The position numbers and the translations under genes are program-made. Below are positions 25,941-34,720 of a stretch of 64,000 bases of DNA, one piece after another. Within the stretch, counting starts at the first letter, position 1; each line of letters starts with the position of its first letter. Source of the DNA: BS750m-G69 sp964441235 (GTDB lineage Bacteria; Fidelibacterota; UBA2242); the NCBI GenBank assembly GCA_964441235.1, contig CAYTUQ010000016.1:1-64000 (forward strand), written 5' to 3'. The notes under the pieces were generated by a model. It had not been told where the DNA came from. It did not search any database and saw only the letters and a program-made list of their open reading frames with translations.

Positions 25941-26138
25941 ATGGAAGAAAGAATTTCAAAAATCGAAGGTATAGTCTCTCAAATGAATGAGAGATTAAAT
26001 CATCTTGGAAATGAAATAAATTCGTTGAGAAGTGAAATAAATTCGTTGAGAAGTGAAATCTCAGGCATAAGAGACTGGATGTTCGGTATTCTTATACCTA
26101 TGTGGGTAACTATTATCATTGCTGTTATTTTTAGCTAA
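25941..26138 (+). CDS. Coiled-coil mini-protein with C-terminal membrane anchor, copy 2
   Basis: The 65 residues match copy 1 at both ends (MEERISKIEGIVSQMNERLNH; WMFGILIPMWVTIIIAVIF) but have only two heptad units (NSLRSEINSLRSEI) in place of five. The first gene's 5' region, start codon and membrane helix are conserved almost base for base, so this is a recent tandem duplication with deletion or expansion of the repeat. It would sit at the inner membrane with its coil in the cytoplasm or periplasm. Role unknown; possible uses are membrane-tethered spacers or phage-like accessory proteins. Confidence 0.65.
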   Translation: MEERISKIEGIVSQMNERLNHLGNEINSLRSEINSLRSEISGIRDWMFGILIPMWVTIIIAVIFS

Positions 26139-26154
26139 TATATAAAAAAAATAC

Positions 26155-26183
26155 TTGACATTGATTAATTCATTATATAAAAT
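26155..26183 (+). promoter_or_regulatory. Sigma-70-type promoter, third in the array
   Basis: TTGACA (26155-26160), 17-bp spacer, TAAAAT (26178-26183). Behind it is a 39-codon frame starting ATG TTG AGC at about 26199 that I do not consider a convincing gene. It could also serve the next mini-protein. Confidence 0.5.
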
Positions 26184-26255
26184 TGAGGTTGGTAATAAAT
26201 GTTGAGCGGAAAAATGGGGAGAAAACGGATTAATAATTTTTATTATAGAAAAGAC

Positions 26256-26284
26256 TTGACTTTATTTATGAATTGGTTGATATT
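26256..26284 (+). promoter_or_regulatory. Sigma-70-type promoter of the third mini-protein
   Basis: TTGACT (26256-26261), 17-bp spacer, GATATT (26279-26284), 17 bp before the ATG at 26302. The start is so close that the transcript leader would be only a few bases long. Confidence 0.4.
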
Positions 26285-26301
26285 TAATCACAGAGATTCC
26301 T

Positions 26302-26514
26302 ATGGAAAATCAGAGTAAGCTCGACAAACTCATAGAATACTTTCAGAATTTTAAGGAAAATGATTTTAATGATCTTAAATTAAAAACCGGAAAAATAGAG
26401 ACATCTATTAAAATAAATATTGGATTGACTTTTATTATCCTTGCTTCGATTTTGGCTACAGCTATTTCTATTATTATTAAAGAATCTGTGATGATTGGGA
26501 AAAATTTATTTTGA
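26302..26514 (+). CDS. Small membrane-anchored coiled-coil protein, third in the array
   Basis: The 70 residues start MENQSKLDKLIEYFQNF, a charged helical part (KENDFNDLKLKTGKIETSIK), and end in one transmembrane helix (IGLTFIILASILATAISII). It keeps the helix-then-anchor plan of the two mini-proteins before it but not their sequence. It stands 140 bp before the leader of the first large secreted protein. No named family is recognised. Confidence 0.5.
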   Translation: MENQSKLDKLIEYFQNFKENDFNDLKLKTGKIETSIKINIGLTFIILASILATAISIIIKESVMIGKNLF

Positions 26515-26576
26515 ATATAATAAATGAATTTATTTTTGATGACAAAATTAATCTTGAGTTTAGGAGGATGTATGAT

Positions 26577-26660
26577 ATGAGAGTGATAAAGAAAAATGTA
26601 AATTTGAAAAAAGTAAAATTAGAAAATGTAAAGTTAATTTATTTAGGAGGTAAATTATGA
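26577..26660 (+). CDS. 27-residue lysine-rich leader peptide coupled to the large secreted protein
   Basis: A Shine-Dalgarno AGGAGG (26562-26567) precedes an ATG at 26577. The 27 codons (rich in Lys, Val, Leu; start MRVIKKNVNLKK) end at a TGA that overlaps the next gene's ATG (ATGA at 26657-26660). That gene's own Shine-Dalgarno (GGAGG) is read as Gly-Gly inside the peptide. Such an overlap is a standard sign of translational coupling. It is too short for homology evidence; the geometry is what supports it. Confidence 0.45.
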   Translation: MRVIKKNVNLKKVKLENVKLIYLGGKL

Positions 26661-29600
26661 AAAGAAATGTTTTGAGCATTTTGCTGATGACAACAGCTGT
26701 GTTGTTATTTGCGGGAAGCGCCTTTGGCGCGGATGCAGCTACTGTTGAATTAGTAGACAGCGTTTTTGTTAGAGCTGATAATTCTGTCGACTCGACTGTT
26801 ACTATACTACCACAGTATAACGTCTACGCAGTCGCGGATTCTTTTGCAGTTGATGACACCCTGTTGATCGAGCCACCTACAGGATTTAAGTTTGATACCA
26901 GCGCTACGGTTACCGCTACTTTATTAGGTACTGGGTTGGCTTTGGACGATTCTACGCTTAAACCGCAGGCTTTAGACTCGCTTTTTTTTGTTGTTAAAAC
27001 CAAAAATGACGCTGCTGATTCGGTATTTTTGTACGGTATTACAATATTTCCTATTGTAACGACTACAGATGCAGGTAATGATTCAAGCGACAAATATTTA
27101 TTATCAGCCAGTAAATTGGCCGGCCCAAACACTCTCGGAACACCTGGTACTATCAGTGATGATACAGGGTTTGGTGAAATCATCTATCTTCCCGGTGCAG
27201 CTGATTCATTGGACTGGTCTGCTAGTCCAGCCGCAAAAGATGCAGGTGTAGCAAATTCAGGTACTGTTGAGCTATATGATCAATTTGATAATCTAACCAC
27301 AGACCGGACAACCGCCGTTACTATGAGTGCAGTTCTCAATGGTACAACTAATCCAGGCAATGGCACTCTGACATGGGATAGCAGTCCTGCTACTGGTGAT
27401 CATGGCGGAGAAAGAGTATATGCTGCAATAAAGTATACTCGTGCAGAGAATATTCAATTAGCTGCTTCAGCATCCGGTTGTGTTAGTGATACTTCTACTG
27501 CATTTCTTATTAGCGCCGATGTACCGGCACATATCACGATGACAACATCAGAATCAAGTATTACTGTTGATGAAGAAAACATTCTTACAGTAAGTGTTAC
27601 CGATGAATATTATAATCCTGTTGACGATAATGAGGAAGTTGTTTTTACTGAAACAGTCGGGGGCGGTGGTGTGTTTACACAATATTCTGATGACTATGGA
27701 GATCCAGAGGGTACATCTCCATCAAGTGCTGTAGCTCTTGGAGATGACGGAAAAACAAAAGTTTACTATGATCCGGCGACTTCCTACGCTGATAAGGACG
27801 TAACAGTTAAAGTAGAGGAACAAAGTGAATCAATTTCAACTACTAAGAAATTCACTGTTACCCATACTGATCTTGGTAATGTACGTATCTACTCAGCTTC
27901 TTCCGATTATGAAATTTCAGATGATTCAATCACGGATACCGTAGGTACTACTCATGTCTTTATGACAGAGTTACTTGATACTTATGGAAATCATATTCCG
28001 GCAGTAAGTTTATCTGAAGTAAGTTTTTCTTATGGAGATACGGATGAAGGTACTGTAACGGGTACTTCAATTGATAGTGATGGGTATATTGTAACAACAT
28101 ATACTCTTGGAACAACAGCTTTAGAAAATGATACTATTACCGTAACAACAACTGAAAATAGTTTTGACGATTTTATTGAAGTTGTAAAAATAAGCGGTCC
28201 TCCAGCTACTATGAAGTTTCTATCTTTAGGTGATAGTGTTTTTGTTGCCGGTGATGGCATAACTGAGACTCTTAGTGACACTGCCTGGGATGCTTACGAC
28301 AACCTGTCAGATGGATATGATTTGATATTTGAAACAGATGGGGATGGTATATTTGCAAATGGACTTAGTAAGGATACTATAGAAACATCTGGTGGATTAG
28401 CAGAAGTAACTTTCCGCGCTGATTCGGTCGCCGGAGTCCAGACTCTGACGGTTTCTTATAGTACGGTTTCGAAATCCTTTGATGTAACGGTATGGCCAAA
28501 TGAGGTAGCTAAAGTAGCTCTCTCAGCCGATCCTACAAGTTTAGTAGCCGGTCAGGTAGCAACCCTTACATTGAAAGCCTATGATGCCTACGGTATCGAT
28601 GGCGCTGGGAACTACACTGTAACCAGTGATTCAATGTTTGCTGCTGCTATAGCTACTTTTGCATTTCAGGATAGCGCCGGTACGCCGACGGGTGCTGTTG
28701 GCAAAGGCACGATTGGTACGGCTGACACATCTGCAGCGTATGATTATTTCGTGGAATACACCGCATATACTGATGGGCCTGATTCTGCAATTATTATTGG
28801 TACGTTGAATGCGGTTAGTGATACTATAACTCTGGTATCTGCCGCGAATGCGCCACTTGGCTCTTTTGTAATCGTTGTTACCGATAGTTCTGTAGCAGCA
28901 GGCACAGATATTGTCTTGGAAATTACAGCAAAAGATACTCTCGGTATTACAAAAAATGATTATACCGGTAATGTTAGAATTAAGCTGGAAGGCAGCGCCG
29001 CCGACAGTGTAAATTGGACAGGTGATTATGACACTACAGGATTTGATGTAATATTAAAATCTGTATTCAGCTCAGGAATATTAAATCTCAATTTGAAAGA
29101 CCGTCTTGCAGAAACGGGTTTGATATTCTCAGTTGAAGATACTGCAACTGGAATTTCAAAGACATATAGTGTTCTGGATTTTTATCCGGCTGCTGTTGAT
29201 TCATTGCCGATTACAATTACGGATAGTGATAATATTTTTGCCGGTCGCGAGTTTGAGTTTACTGTAACACCGATAGATACTTTTGGCAATGTCAATACTG
29301 CTCAGGAAGTCAAATTTTATATGACTGCTAATTATCTTGATGATTTGAATCTTTCAGCTGGGGCTCGATTTATTACGGGTCCAGAGACCTATGCGATTAC
29401 TTCAAGTAGAGTGCGTACTGGTCAACAGCTGAGGATCAGTGATTGTAATAGTGTACCGAAAAAGGGTTTATCACCTGTATTCGATGTTCGATCCCCGGAT
29501 GCAGTCGCACCTGTGGTTGCTATTACAGCTCCTGCCGATAGCGCGAAGTTGAATAGCTTGAGTGTGGATGTTACGGGAACGGTTGTAGATGAATCGACTG

Positions 29601-31198
29601 TAACCCTGACTGTGAATGGTGTAGCAGTAGCAGTTGTAGATAGTGCTTTTGTGACAACGTTAACTTTTACCGGTGAAGGTGATACTGTTATATATGCAGA
29701 AGCAACTGATCTATTTGATAATGTAGGTCATGCAACTGTAAGCATAACAATTGATACAACCAAACCTGTATTTGCCAATATGACACCGGCAGACGCTGCT
29801 GATATCATAGACCAAAAACCGGCAATCAGTGTAGATGTAACAGATGCACTGGTAGGAGTCGATACATCAAAAATTGTTATGAAAGTTGATGACGTTACCG
29901 TTGCGGCGACAACGACAGCAATTACCGGTGGATATACTGCTGCCTACACACCTGTGGCTGATATAGGAGGTGGTTTACACACTGTAGCTATTGAAGCTTC
30001 TGACCTTGCAGGTAATGCAGCTTATGATACTACAAGTTTTACAGTTTCTATTGTTGCAACTAAAGAAATTGCACTTGCAGCTGGTTACAATTTAGTTTCA
30101 ATACCTGTTGATCCTGTTGATTCTACAACTATAGGCAGTATCTTTCCAGATGCGATTGCTATCTATGGGTATGAAGGCGCTGATTATGTCGTCTATTCTG
30201 ACACAACCTTAGTGCCCGGTATGTCATTCTGGGTTGCATCTTTGACAGCAGATACGGTTGACGTTGTAGGTTATGACATTGATGAATATACTCTTGATGT
30301 AGTAACTGGATTCAACCTGGTTGGCGCTCTTGCTGCCACTGCAAACTTCACTGATTTTGAAGATCTTGATGGCGTACTGGTGAGCGGATGGTTGTATGGA
30401 TACAATGCAGCTACGAAAGCTTATGAAGCTGCCACTACACTTGAGCCTGGTAAGGGCTACTGGGTTGCAGCTACTGATACAGGTACGATTGAGTTAGGTG
30501 CTGCATTACTTGCAAAAGCCAATGCTGCATCAGTGCCTATGCCTGAATGGGTAGGTCGGATTACAGTTAATGATAATATCTATAGCTTTGGAAAGGCTGA
30601 AGCAGCTGTAAGTGCATTTGATAGTTACGATGTTCTTATGCCTCCTGTTGCTCCGGGTTCTGAGAATAATAGTTCTTATTTTGAAAATAACAATAGTGCA
30701 ATGTTCAGCAGGTATCTGGCTGATGTAAGAAGTGAAGCGGGTAAATGGCTTTTCCATATTGCTAATGGTCAGAAAGCAAGATTCGATGTTTCTAATATTC
30801 CAGCGAAATTCGACGTAGTCACAAATATTGATGGTAAACAGATCAATCTGCGTAAAGACAACACAATTGCTGCCAGCAAAGCTATCAGCATTGAAGTTGG
30901 TGTAGATTTAATCTTACCGGAAAAGTTTGTACTCTATCGCAATTATCCGAACCCATTCAACCCGACGACGAACATCAAGTTTGATATGCCGACAGCGGGA
31001 CATGTTTCATTAGAGGTCTATAACGTCCTTGGTGAAAGGGTAAGGTCTCTAGTGAATACAAATCTTAATGCTGGTAGATATCAATATCAATGGGATGGCA
31101 CGAATGATGCTGGCATTAACGTTACCAGTGGTATTTACTTTTATAGAATTCAGGCTGCAGACCATCAGAAAGTCATGAAGATGATTTTGATGAAATAA
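26657..31198 (+). CDS. Large secreted Ig-like repeat protein with T9SS sorting domain
   Basis: The 1513 residues begin with a clear signal peptide (NVLSILLMTTAVLLFAGSAFGADA). They continue as many Ig-like/bacterial invasin-type beta-sandwiches rich in Asp, Thr, Ser and Val, with repeated 'AGxxxxLTVxAxDxYGN' units (VAGQVATLTLKAYDAYGI; FAGREFEFTVTPIDTFGN). Two further Ig-like units lie near 950-1130 and a conserved block (about 1140-1420) precedes the tail. The tail is a FlgD-like T9SS type A domain (LPEKFVLYRNYPNPFNPTT, ending MKMILMK). It should be exported by type IX secretion and anchored on or released from the cell surface. A strong GGAGG lies before the ATG. Adhesin or S-layer-like role is inferred. 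Confidence 0.8.
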   Translation: MKRNVLSILLMTTAVLLFAGSAFGADAATVELVDSVFVRADNSVDSTVTILPQYNVYAVADSFAVDDTLLIEPPTGFKFDTSATVTATLLGTGLALDDSTLKPQALDSLFFVVKTKNDAADSVFLYGITIFPIVTTTDAGNDSSDKYLLSASKLAGPNTLGTPGTISDDTGFGEIIYLPGAADSLDWSASPAAKDAGVANSGTVELYDQFDNLTTDRTTAVTMSAVLNGTTNPGNGTLTWDSSPATGDHGGERVYAAIKYTRAENIQLAASASGCVSDTSTAFLISADVPAHITMTTSESSITVDEENILTVSVTDEYYNPVDDNEEVVFTETVGGGGVFTQYSDDYGDPEGTSPSSAVALGDDGKTKVYYDPATSYADKDVTVKVEEQSESISTTKKFTVTHTDLGNVRIYSASSDYEISDDSITDTVGTTHVFMTELLDTYGNHIPAVSLSEVSFSYGDTDEGTVTGTSIDSDGYIVTTYTLGTTALENDTITVTTTENSFDDFIEVVKISGPPATMKFLSLGDSVFVAGDGITETLSDTAWDAYDNLSDGYDLIFETDGDGIFANGLSKDTIETSGGLAEVTFRADSVAGVQTLTVSYSTVSKSFDVTVWPNEVAKVALSADPTSLVAGQVATLTLKAYDAYGIDGAGNYTVTSDSMFAAAIATFAFQDSAGTPTGAVGKGTIGTADTSAAYDYFVEYTAYTDGPDSAIIIGTLNAVSDTITLVSAANAPLGSFVIVVTDSSVAAGTDIVLEITAKDTLGITKNDYTGNVRIKLEGSAADSVNWTGDYDTTGFDVILKSVFSSGILNLNLKDRLAETGLIFSVEDTATGISKTYSVLDFYPAAVDSLPITITDSDNIFAGREFEFTVTPIDTFGNVNTAQEVKFYMTANYLDDLNLSAGARFITGPETYAITSSRVRTGQQLRISDCNSVPKKGLSPVFDVRSPDAVAPVVAITAPADSAKLNSLSVDVTGTVVDESTVTLTVNGVAVAVVDSAFVTTLTFTGEGDTVIYAEATDLFDNVGHATVSITIDTTKPVFANMTPADAADIIDQKPAISVDVTDALVGVDTSKIVMKVDDVTVAATTTAITGGYTAAYTPVADIGGGLHTVAIEASDLAGNAAYDTTSFTVSIVATKEIALAAGYNLVSIPVDPVDSTTIGSIFPDAIAIYGYEGADYVVYSDTTLVPGMSFWVASLTADTVDVVGYDIDEYTLDVVTGFNLVGALAATANFTDFEDLDGVLVSGWLYGYNAATKAYEAATTLEPGKGYWVAATDTGTIELGAALLAKANAASVPMPEWVGRITVNDNIYSFGKAEAAVSAFDSYDVLMPPVAPGSENNSSYFENNNSAMFSRYLADVRSEAGKWLFHIANGQKARFDVSNIPAKFDVVTNIDGKQINLRKDNTIAASKAISIEVGVDLILPEKFVLYRNYPNPFNPTTNIKFDMPTAGHVSLEVYNVLGERVRSLVNTNLNAGRYQYQWDGTNDAGINVTSGIYFYRIQAADHQKVMKMILMK
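30400..30901 (+). repeat. 502-bp perfect direct repeat, copy 1
   Basis: This block, inside the conserved pre-tail region of the first large secreted protein, is identical base for base with 40663-41164 in the third one (offset 10,263). Sequence on both sides diverges at once. I compared the two copies line by line and found no mismatch. Confidence 0.9.
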
Positions 31199-31246
31199 GA
31201 GGTGGTATATTGTTGACTATTGATGAAGTGATAATCTGAATAAGCA

Positions 31247-31276
31247 GGTAGGCTGTGATGGATTTCACAGCCTACC
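31247..31276 (+). terminator. Hairpin after the first large secreted protein
   Basis: GGTAGGCTGTGA and TCACAGCCTACC form a 12-bp stem around a 6-base loop, about 50 bp past the stop codon, followed by a loosely T-rich tail (CTTCTTATTGTTTTTC). A rho-independent terminator is likely. Confidence 0.65.
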
Positions 31277-31352
31277 CTTCTTATTGTTTTTCTTATCTTG
31301 AGATCACGACATTTAAATTGTCAACTGTAATACGAGTAAAAAAGGAGATTGA

Positions 31353-34169
31353 ATGATGTTAATTAAAATGAAAAATCCTATTAAGATATTCTTAGTGATC
31401 TCTGTGTTTGTGTTTTTTGCAGGCATAGCGTTCTCTCAAGACTTAATAGAATTACAAGTCATCGCAGACTCGGATACCACCAGTATTTACTTTGGAACAG
31501 ATGCAGATGGAACGGATGGTCTCGATGCTGGGCTAGATGCGATCTTACCACCATCTCCTCCAGGCTTTACAGGCATTGTACCTTATTTCCTGATAGAGGA
31601 TACTAATTTCCCGAAGTTAACTAAGGATATTCGAGCTGTAAGTAATTTGAGTAATGTTTGGAAATTATTGTTTGAAGGAAGTGGAAGTGGAACTATTAAT
31701 TGGAAAGCTTCTGATATTCCTGTAGGTGAAAATTATACGTTAGCTGGTATCGATATGCATAATAATGATAAATACAGTTTTAATGCTTCTGAGACAATAG
31801 TTATTTCATATTCTACTTCTAGTAGTCTTATATTTAATCTAAATGTTAGTGGTGGTGGAGATGTAATCGTCTTAACGTATGGGATGAGTGATGAAGCTAC
31901 CGATAATTTTGACTCTGGTATTGATAAGCCTTCGCCTCCAGCTGTTCCGGGGGATAATTTTAACGCTTACCTTGCCAGTACCGGTATTCTCAGCAGTCTC
32001 GAAAAGGATATTCGATCTGACTCAGGACTTACAAAAGAGTGGATTGTAAAGGCAGAGGGCGAACTCTCAGGAGAGGTGAGTTGGGATAATGCGCTGTTTC
32101 CTACATTAGGAAAGTTTACGATCGGTGATATAAATATGCGCGATAAGGATTCTTGTTCTATTGATGCAAATAGTACGCTTATTCTCAAATATCAAAAGCC
32201 TGGAATTCCATTAACGTTAGTGAGCAGTGCCGGAGATACGGTGAAAGTAACTTTCGGTATAAGCTATGATGCGACAGATGGTTATGATGAAAATATCGAT
32301 TTTATCGGTCCACCTGCAGCACCTAACAAAATTGATGCTTATTTTAGCAACACTGATCCGGCGCCCTATAATCATCTTTCTACTGATATGAGGGGTGTAT
32401 CGAGTAATTTACTGAGTTGGGCTCTTGTTACCTCCAATGCTGCTGGTACTGTGTATTGGGATTCTGCTGATTTGCCGGCGGACGGCAATTTTCGCTTAAA
32501 AGGTATTGATATGAGAGTAGCTGGTGAATATTCCTTTGCGGAAGGTGCCTCAATTGATATAACGTACAATGCCGAGAATTACAACCTCAATGATCTGATA
32601 TTTGTTTCATCAGAGAATGATACTATTATTCTTACTTTTGGTACGTGTGTCGATGCTTCTGATGAGTTTGATGCCGGTATAGATGCTATAAGCCCTCCGG
32701 CACCGCCAGAAGGTTTTTATGCATGTTTTATTAGTGCTCAAAGTACTCCGTATGATAAGTTGTCCACAGATGTTCGAGATGTAGGCAATTCTTATGACAA
32801 ATGGAATATTGCAACATTTAGACTGGGTGGAACGATTCACTGGAATGCGGAAGCAATTACTGGTGGTACATACAGACTAGGCAATGTTTATCTAAACGAA
32901 GCGAGTTCTTATACTTTTGTAGCTAGTGAAGCATTAGTTTTAGAGCGTTTTGATAATGCAGCCCCATATTTTGTTGATACGATGCCAGATACGACAATTG
33001 GTGAAGGCGAAGCCTTAAGTTATACCTATACGGTAGATGATCCTGAGGGTGATGAGATTACTTTTAGTTTAATCGATCCACCCGAAGGCGCAGCAATCGA
33101 TGGTACTAGCGGTGCATTTACATGGACTCCCACTTATGAGCAGGCCGGCACTTATGATATAGTAGTTTCAGTAACTGATGGTATTGCGATTGTAAAAGAT
33201 ACTTCTGTTGTAACTATAACTGATGCCGCTAAACCTATGGATATTGCTACTGCAAGAGCAGATGCAGATGAAGACTTTGTACCTGACCTAATGGGTGAAC
33301 TGGTAAAAGTAACAGGTATTGTAACAACACCTAATTTTTCATCGGGTACTGATTATTGTATTCAGGATGAAAACGCTGGAATTACTGTTTATTCTTATGG
33401 AATCAATGTTGTCCTTACTGAAGGTGATGAAGTTGAAGTTATAGGTACTGTTAGTCAATATAAGGGAAAGACTGAAGTTGAAATCAGTAGCGCTGATGAT
33501 GTAACAGTGCTAAGTAGTGGAAATGATCTTCCCGCACCTATAGTTATTACTTCTCTGGAAGCCGTTGATCTTGAAGCTGGTGAGAGTATGTTGGTAAAGT
33601 TTCAGGTGGTAGAACTTGTTGATCCTGATAGTTGGCCAGAAGCCGGTAATGAAGCTAATTTGGAACTGTTTTTCGGTGAGGACACAATAGTAATGAGAAT
33701 TGATAAAGATACGGATCTTGATGGTTGGGCAGATCATCCGGTTATGTGGATGTCTTTTGACGTTGTGGGTGTTATTGATCAGTATACAAGCAGTATTCCC
33801 GCAGATGATGGTTATCAATTGAAACCAAGGGCTATATCTGATATTTCAAATATGGTTGCTATTGATGATTCTGGACTTGAAATTCCAGAAGTGTACTCAT
33901 TGAATCAGAATTATCCGAACCCATTCAACCCGTCAACGACAATCGGTTACGCATTACCTTTTGATAGCAATGTAAAATTAAGTATTTATAATATACTTGG
34001 TGAGAAAGTTGTAGAACTTGTTAATGAGAAACAGAATGCCGGATTCTATAATGCTATATGGGGCGCTGGTAAAATGTCATCAGGTGTATATTTCTATTCT
34101 ATTGAAGTGAAATCCGTTGATGGGAATAATGCTTTCAATAAGGTCAAAAAGATGATACTTGTCAAATAG
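31353..34169 (+). CDS. Secreted repeat protein with putative-Ig, OB-fold and T9SS sorting domains
   Basis: The 938 residues start with a signal peptide (KIFLVISVFVFFAGIAFSQ). Four related modules of about 130 residues follow, each with 'FGxxxxATDxxDxGIDxxxPPxPP' (FGTDADGTDGLDAGLDAILPP; YGMSDEATDNFDSGIDKPSPP; FGISYDATDGYDENIDFIGPP; FGTCVDASDEFDAGIDAISPP). A cadherin-like putative Ig domain (YTVDDPEGDEITFSL...GAFTWTPTYEQAGTYDIVVSVTDG), an OB-fold-like segment (VTGIVTTPNF...GDEVEVIGTVSQYKGKTEVEI) and a T9SS tail (YPNPFNPSTTIGY) complete it. Start: the second Met codon of ATGATG may be used. Probably surface-exposed or extracellular. Confidence 0.75.
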   Translation: MMLIKMKNPIKIFLVISVFVFFAGIAFSQDLIELQVIADSDTTSIYFGTDADGTDGLDAGLDAILPPSPPGFTGIVPYFLIEDTNFPKLTKDIRAVSNLSNVWKLLFEGSGSGTINWKASDIPVGENYTLAGIDMHNNDKYSFNASETIVISYSTSSSLIFNLNVSGGGDVIVLTYGMSDEATDNFDSGIDKPSPPAVPGDNFNAYLASTGILSSLEKDIRSDSGLTKEWIVKAEGELSGEVSWDNALFPTLGKFTIGDINMRDKDSCSIDANSTLILKYQKPGIPLTLVSSAGDTVKVTFGISYDATDGYDENIDFIGPPAAPNKIDAYFSNTDPAPYNHLSTDMRGVSSNLLSWALVTSNAAGTVYWDSADLPADGNFRLKGIDMRVAGEYSFAEGASIDITYNAENYNLNDLIFVSSENDTIILTFGTCVDASDEFDAGIDAISPPAPPEGFYACFISAQSTPYDKLSTDVRDVGNSYDKWNIATFRLGGTIHWNAEAITGGTYRLGNVYLNEASSYTFVASEALVLERFDNAAPYFVDTMPDTTIGEGEALSYTYTVDDPEGDEITFSLIDPPEGAAIDGTSGAFTWTPTYEQAGTYDIVVSVTDGIAIVKDTSVVTITDAAKPMDIATARADADEDFVPDLMGELVKVTGIVTTPNFSSGTDYCIQDENAGITVYSYGINVVLTEGDEVEVIGTVSQYKGKTEVEISSADDVTVLSSGNDLPAPIVITSLEAVDLEAGESMLVKFQVVELVDPDSWPEAGNEANLELFFGEDTIVMRIDKDTDLDGWADHPVMWMSFDVVGVIDQYTSSIPADDGYQLKPRAISDISNMVAIDDSGLEIPEVYSLNQNYPNPFNPSTTIGYALPFDSNVKLSIYNILGEKVVELVNEKQNAGFYNAIWGAGKMSSGVYFYSIEVKSVDGNNAFNKVKKMILVK

Positions 34170-34191
34170 AAATATTTAATAAGTATTCTTT

Positions 34192-34223
34192 AAAAAAGGC
34201 TGTCTTAAGACAGCCTTTTTTTT
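34192..34223 (+). terminator. Rho-independent terminator after the second secreted protein
   Basis: AAAAAAGGCTGTC / GACAGCCTTTTTT, a 12-bp stem with a tight loop and a run of eight Ts, about 25 bp after the stop codon. An almost identical terminator is at 35491. Confidence 0.85.
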
Positions 34224-34340
34224 AAAACAAATACTCTTGTTTGTTTTCAAATCCCTGCGCATCAGGACGTTAGTCAGTGGAGCTGATTCAATCCCCAATT
34301 TCAAATTGCAAATATCAAATCTGTTATATGGAGTATTGAA
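34224..34340 (+). repeat. Direct repeat A following the terminator
   Basis: Shared elements with 35521-35705 are CTCTTGTTTGTTT, GGAGCTGATTCAATCCCC, AATTTCAAATTGCAAATATC and CTGTTATATGGAGTA. The second copy has an extra palindromic insert (about 40 bp) and a tandem duplication of 'aaatatcaaattt'. The two copies bracket the broken gene at 34721-35463. Confidence 0.65.
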
Positions 34341-34399
34341 GATGGCGAACGCACTGGAAGGTTTGAGTAAACCACTAAACCATTAATATATGGTGATAA

Positions 34400-34715
34400 A
34401 TCGTTAACCACCGAATTTATTCGGTGGGAGAGAGTATACCCACCCCAGTCCCGACTTTAGTCGGTTGATATCCCGAATGAATTCGGGGGTTTAGTACGTA
34501 TCCCTGGATCCACCCAATAAATTGGGTAGTTAACCTTTGAAAGATGATTAGGAGAGGAGTAATTGTGAAAACGTTAATTCCAGCGCATCGGGACTTTAGC
34601 CGGAGGATGAGAATTAATTCTACAGGTAAAAGGTTAACCATCGAATTTATTCGATGGGGAAGAACGATTTCCTCAACCCTGCCGACTTAAGTCGGAGAGT
34701 TTCCCGAATGAATTT
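34400..34715. repeat. Cluster of short palindromes (REP-like)
   Basis: At least six perfect hairpins of 14-20 bp stand within 310 bp: CCACCGAATTTATTCGGTGG (34408-34427), CCGACTTTAGTCGG (34451-34464), CCCGAATGAATTCGGG (34472-34487), ACCCAATAAATTGGGT (34512-34527), CCATCGAATTTATTCGATGG (34638-34657) and CCGACTTAAGTCGG (34682-34695). Stems vary in sequence but several keep a GAAT-TTATTC or CTTTAG centre. Hairpins of the same design lie at 57504-57610. No gene is visible in the interval. Confidence 0.7.
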
Positions 34716-34720
34716 GGGGG

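Noticed and set aside
26199..26318. 39-codon frame behind the third promoter of the mini-protein array
   Set aside because: No similarity to the neighbouring mini-proteins, and it overlaps the next start; the promoter alone is reported.
34400..34715. CRISPR array from regularly spaced palindromes
   Set aside because: Stem sequences differ from unit to unit and spacings are irregular; REP-like hairpins fit better.
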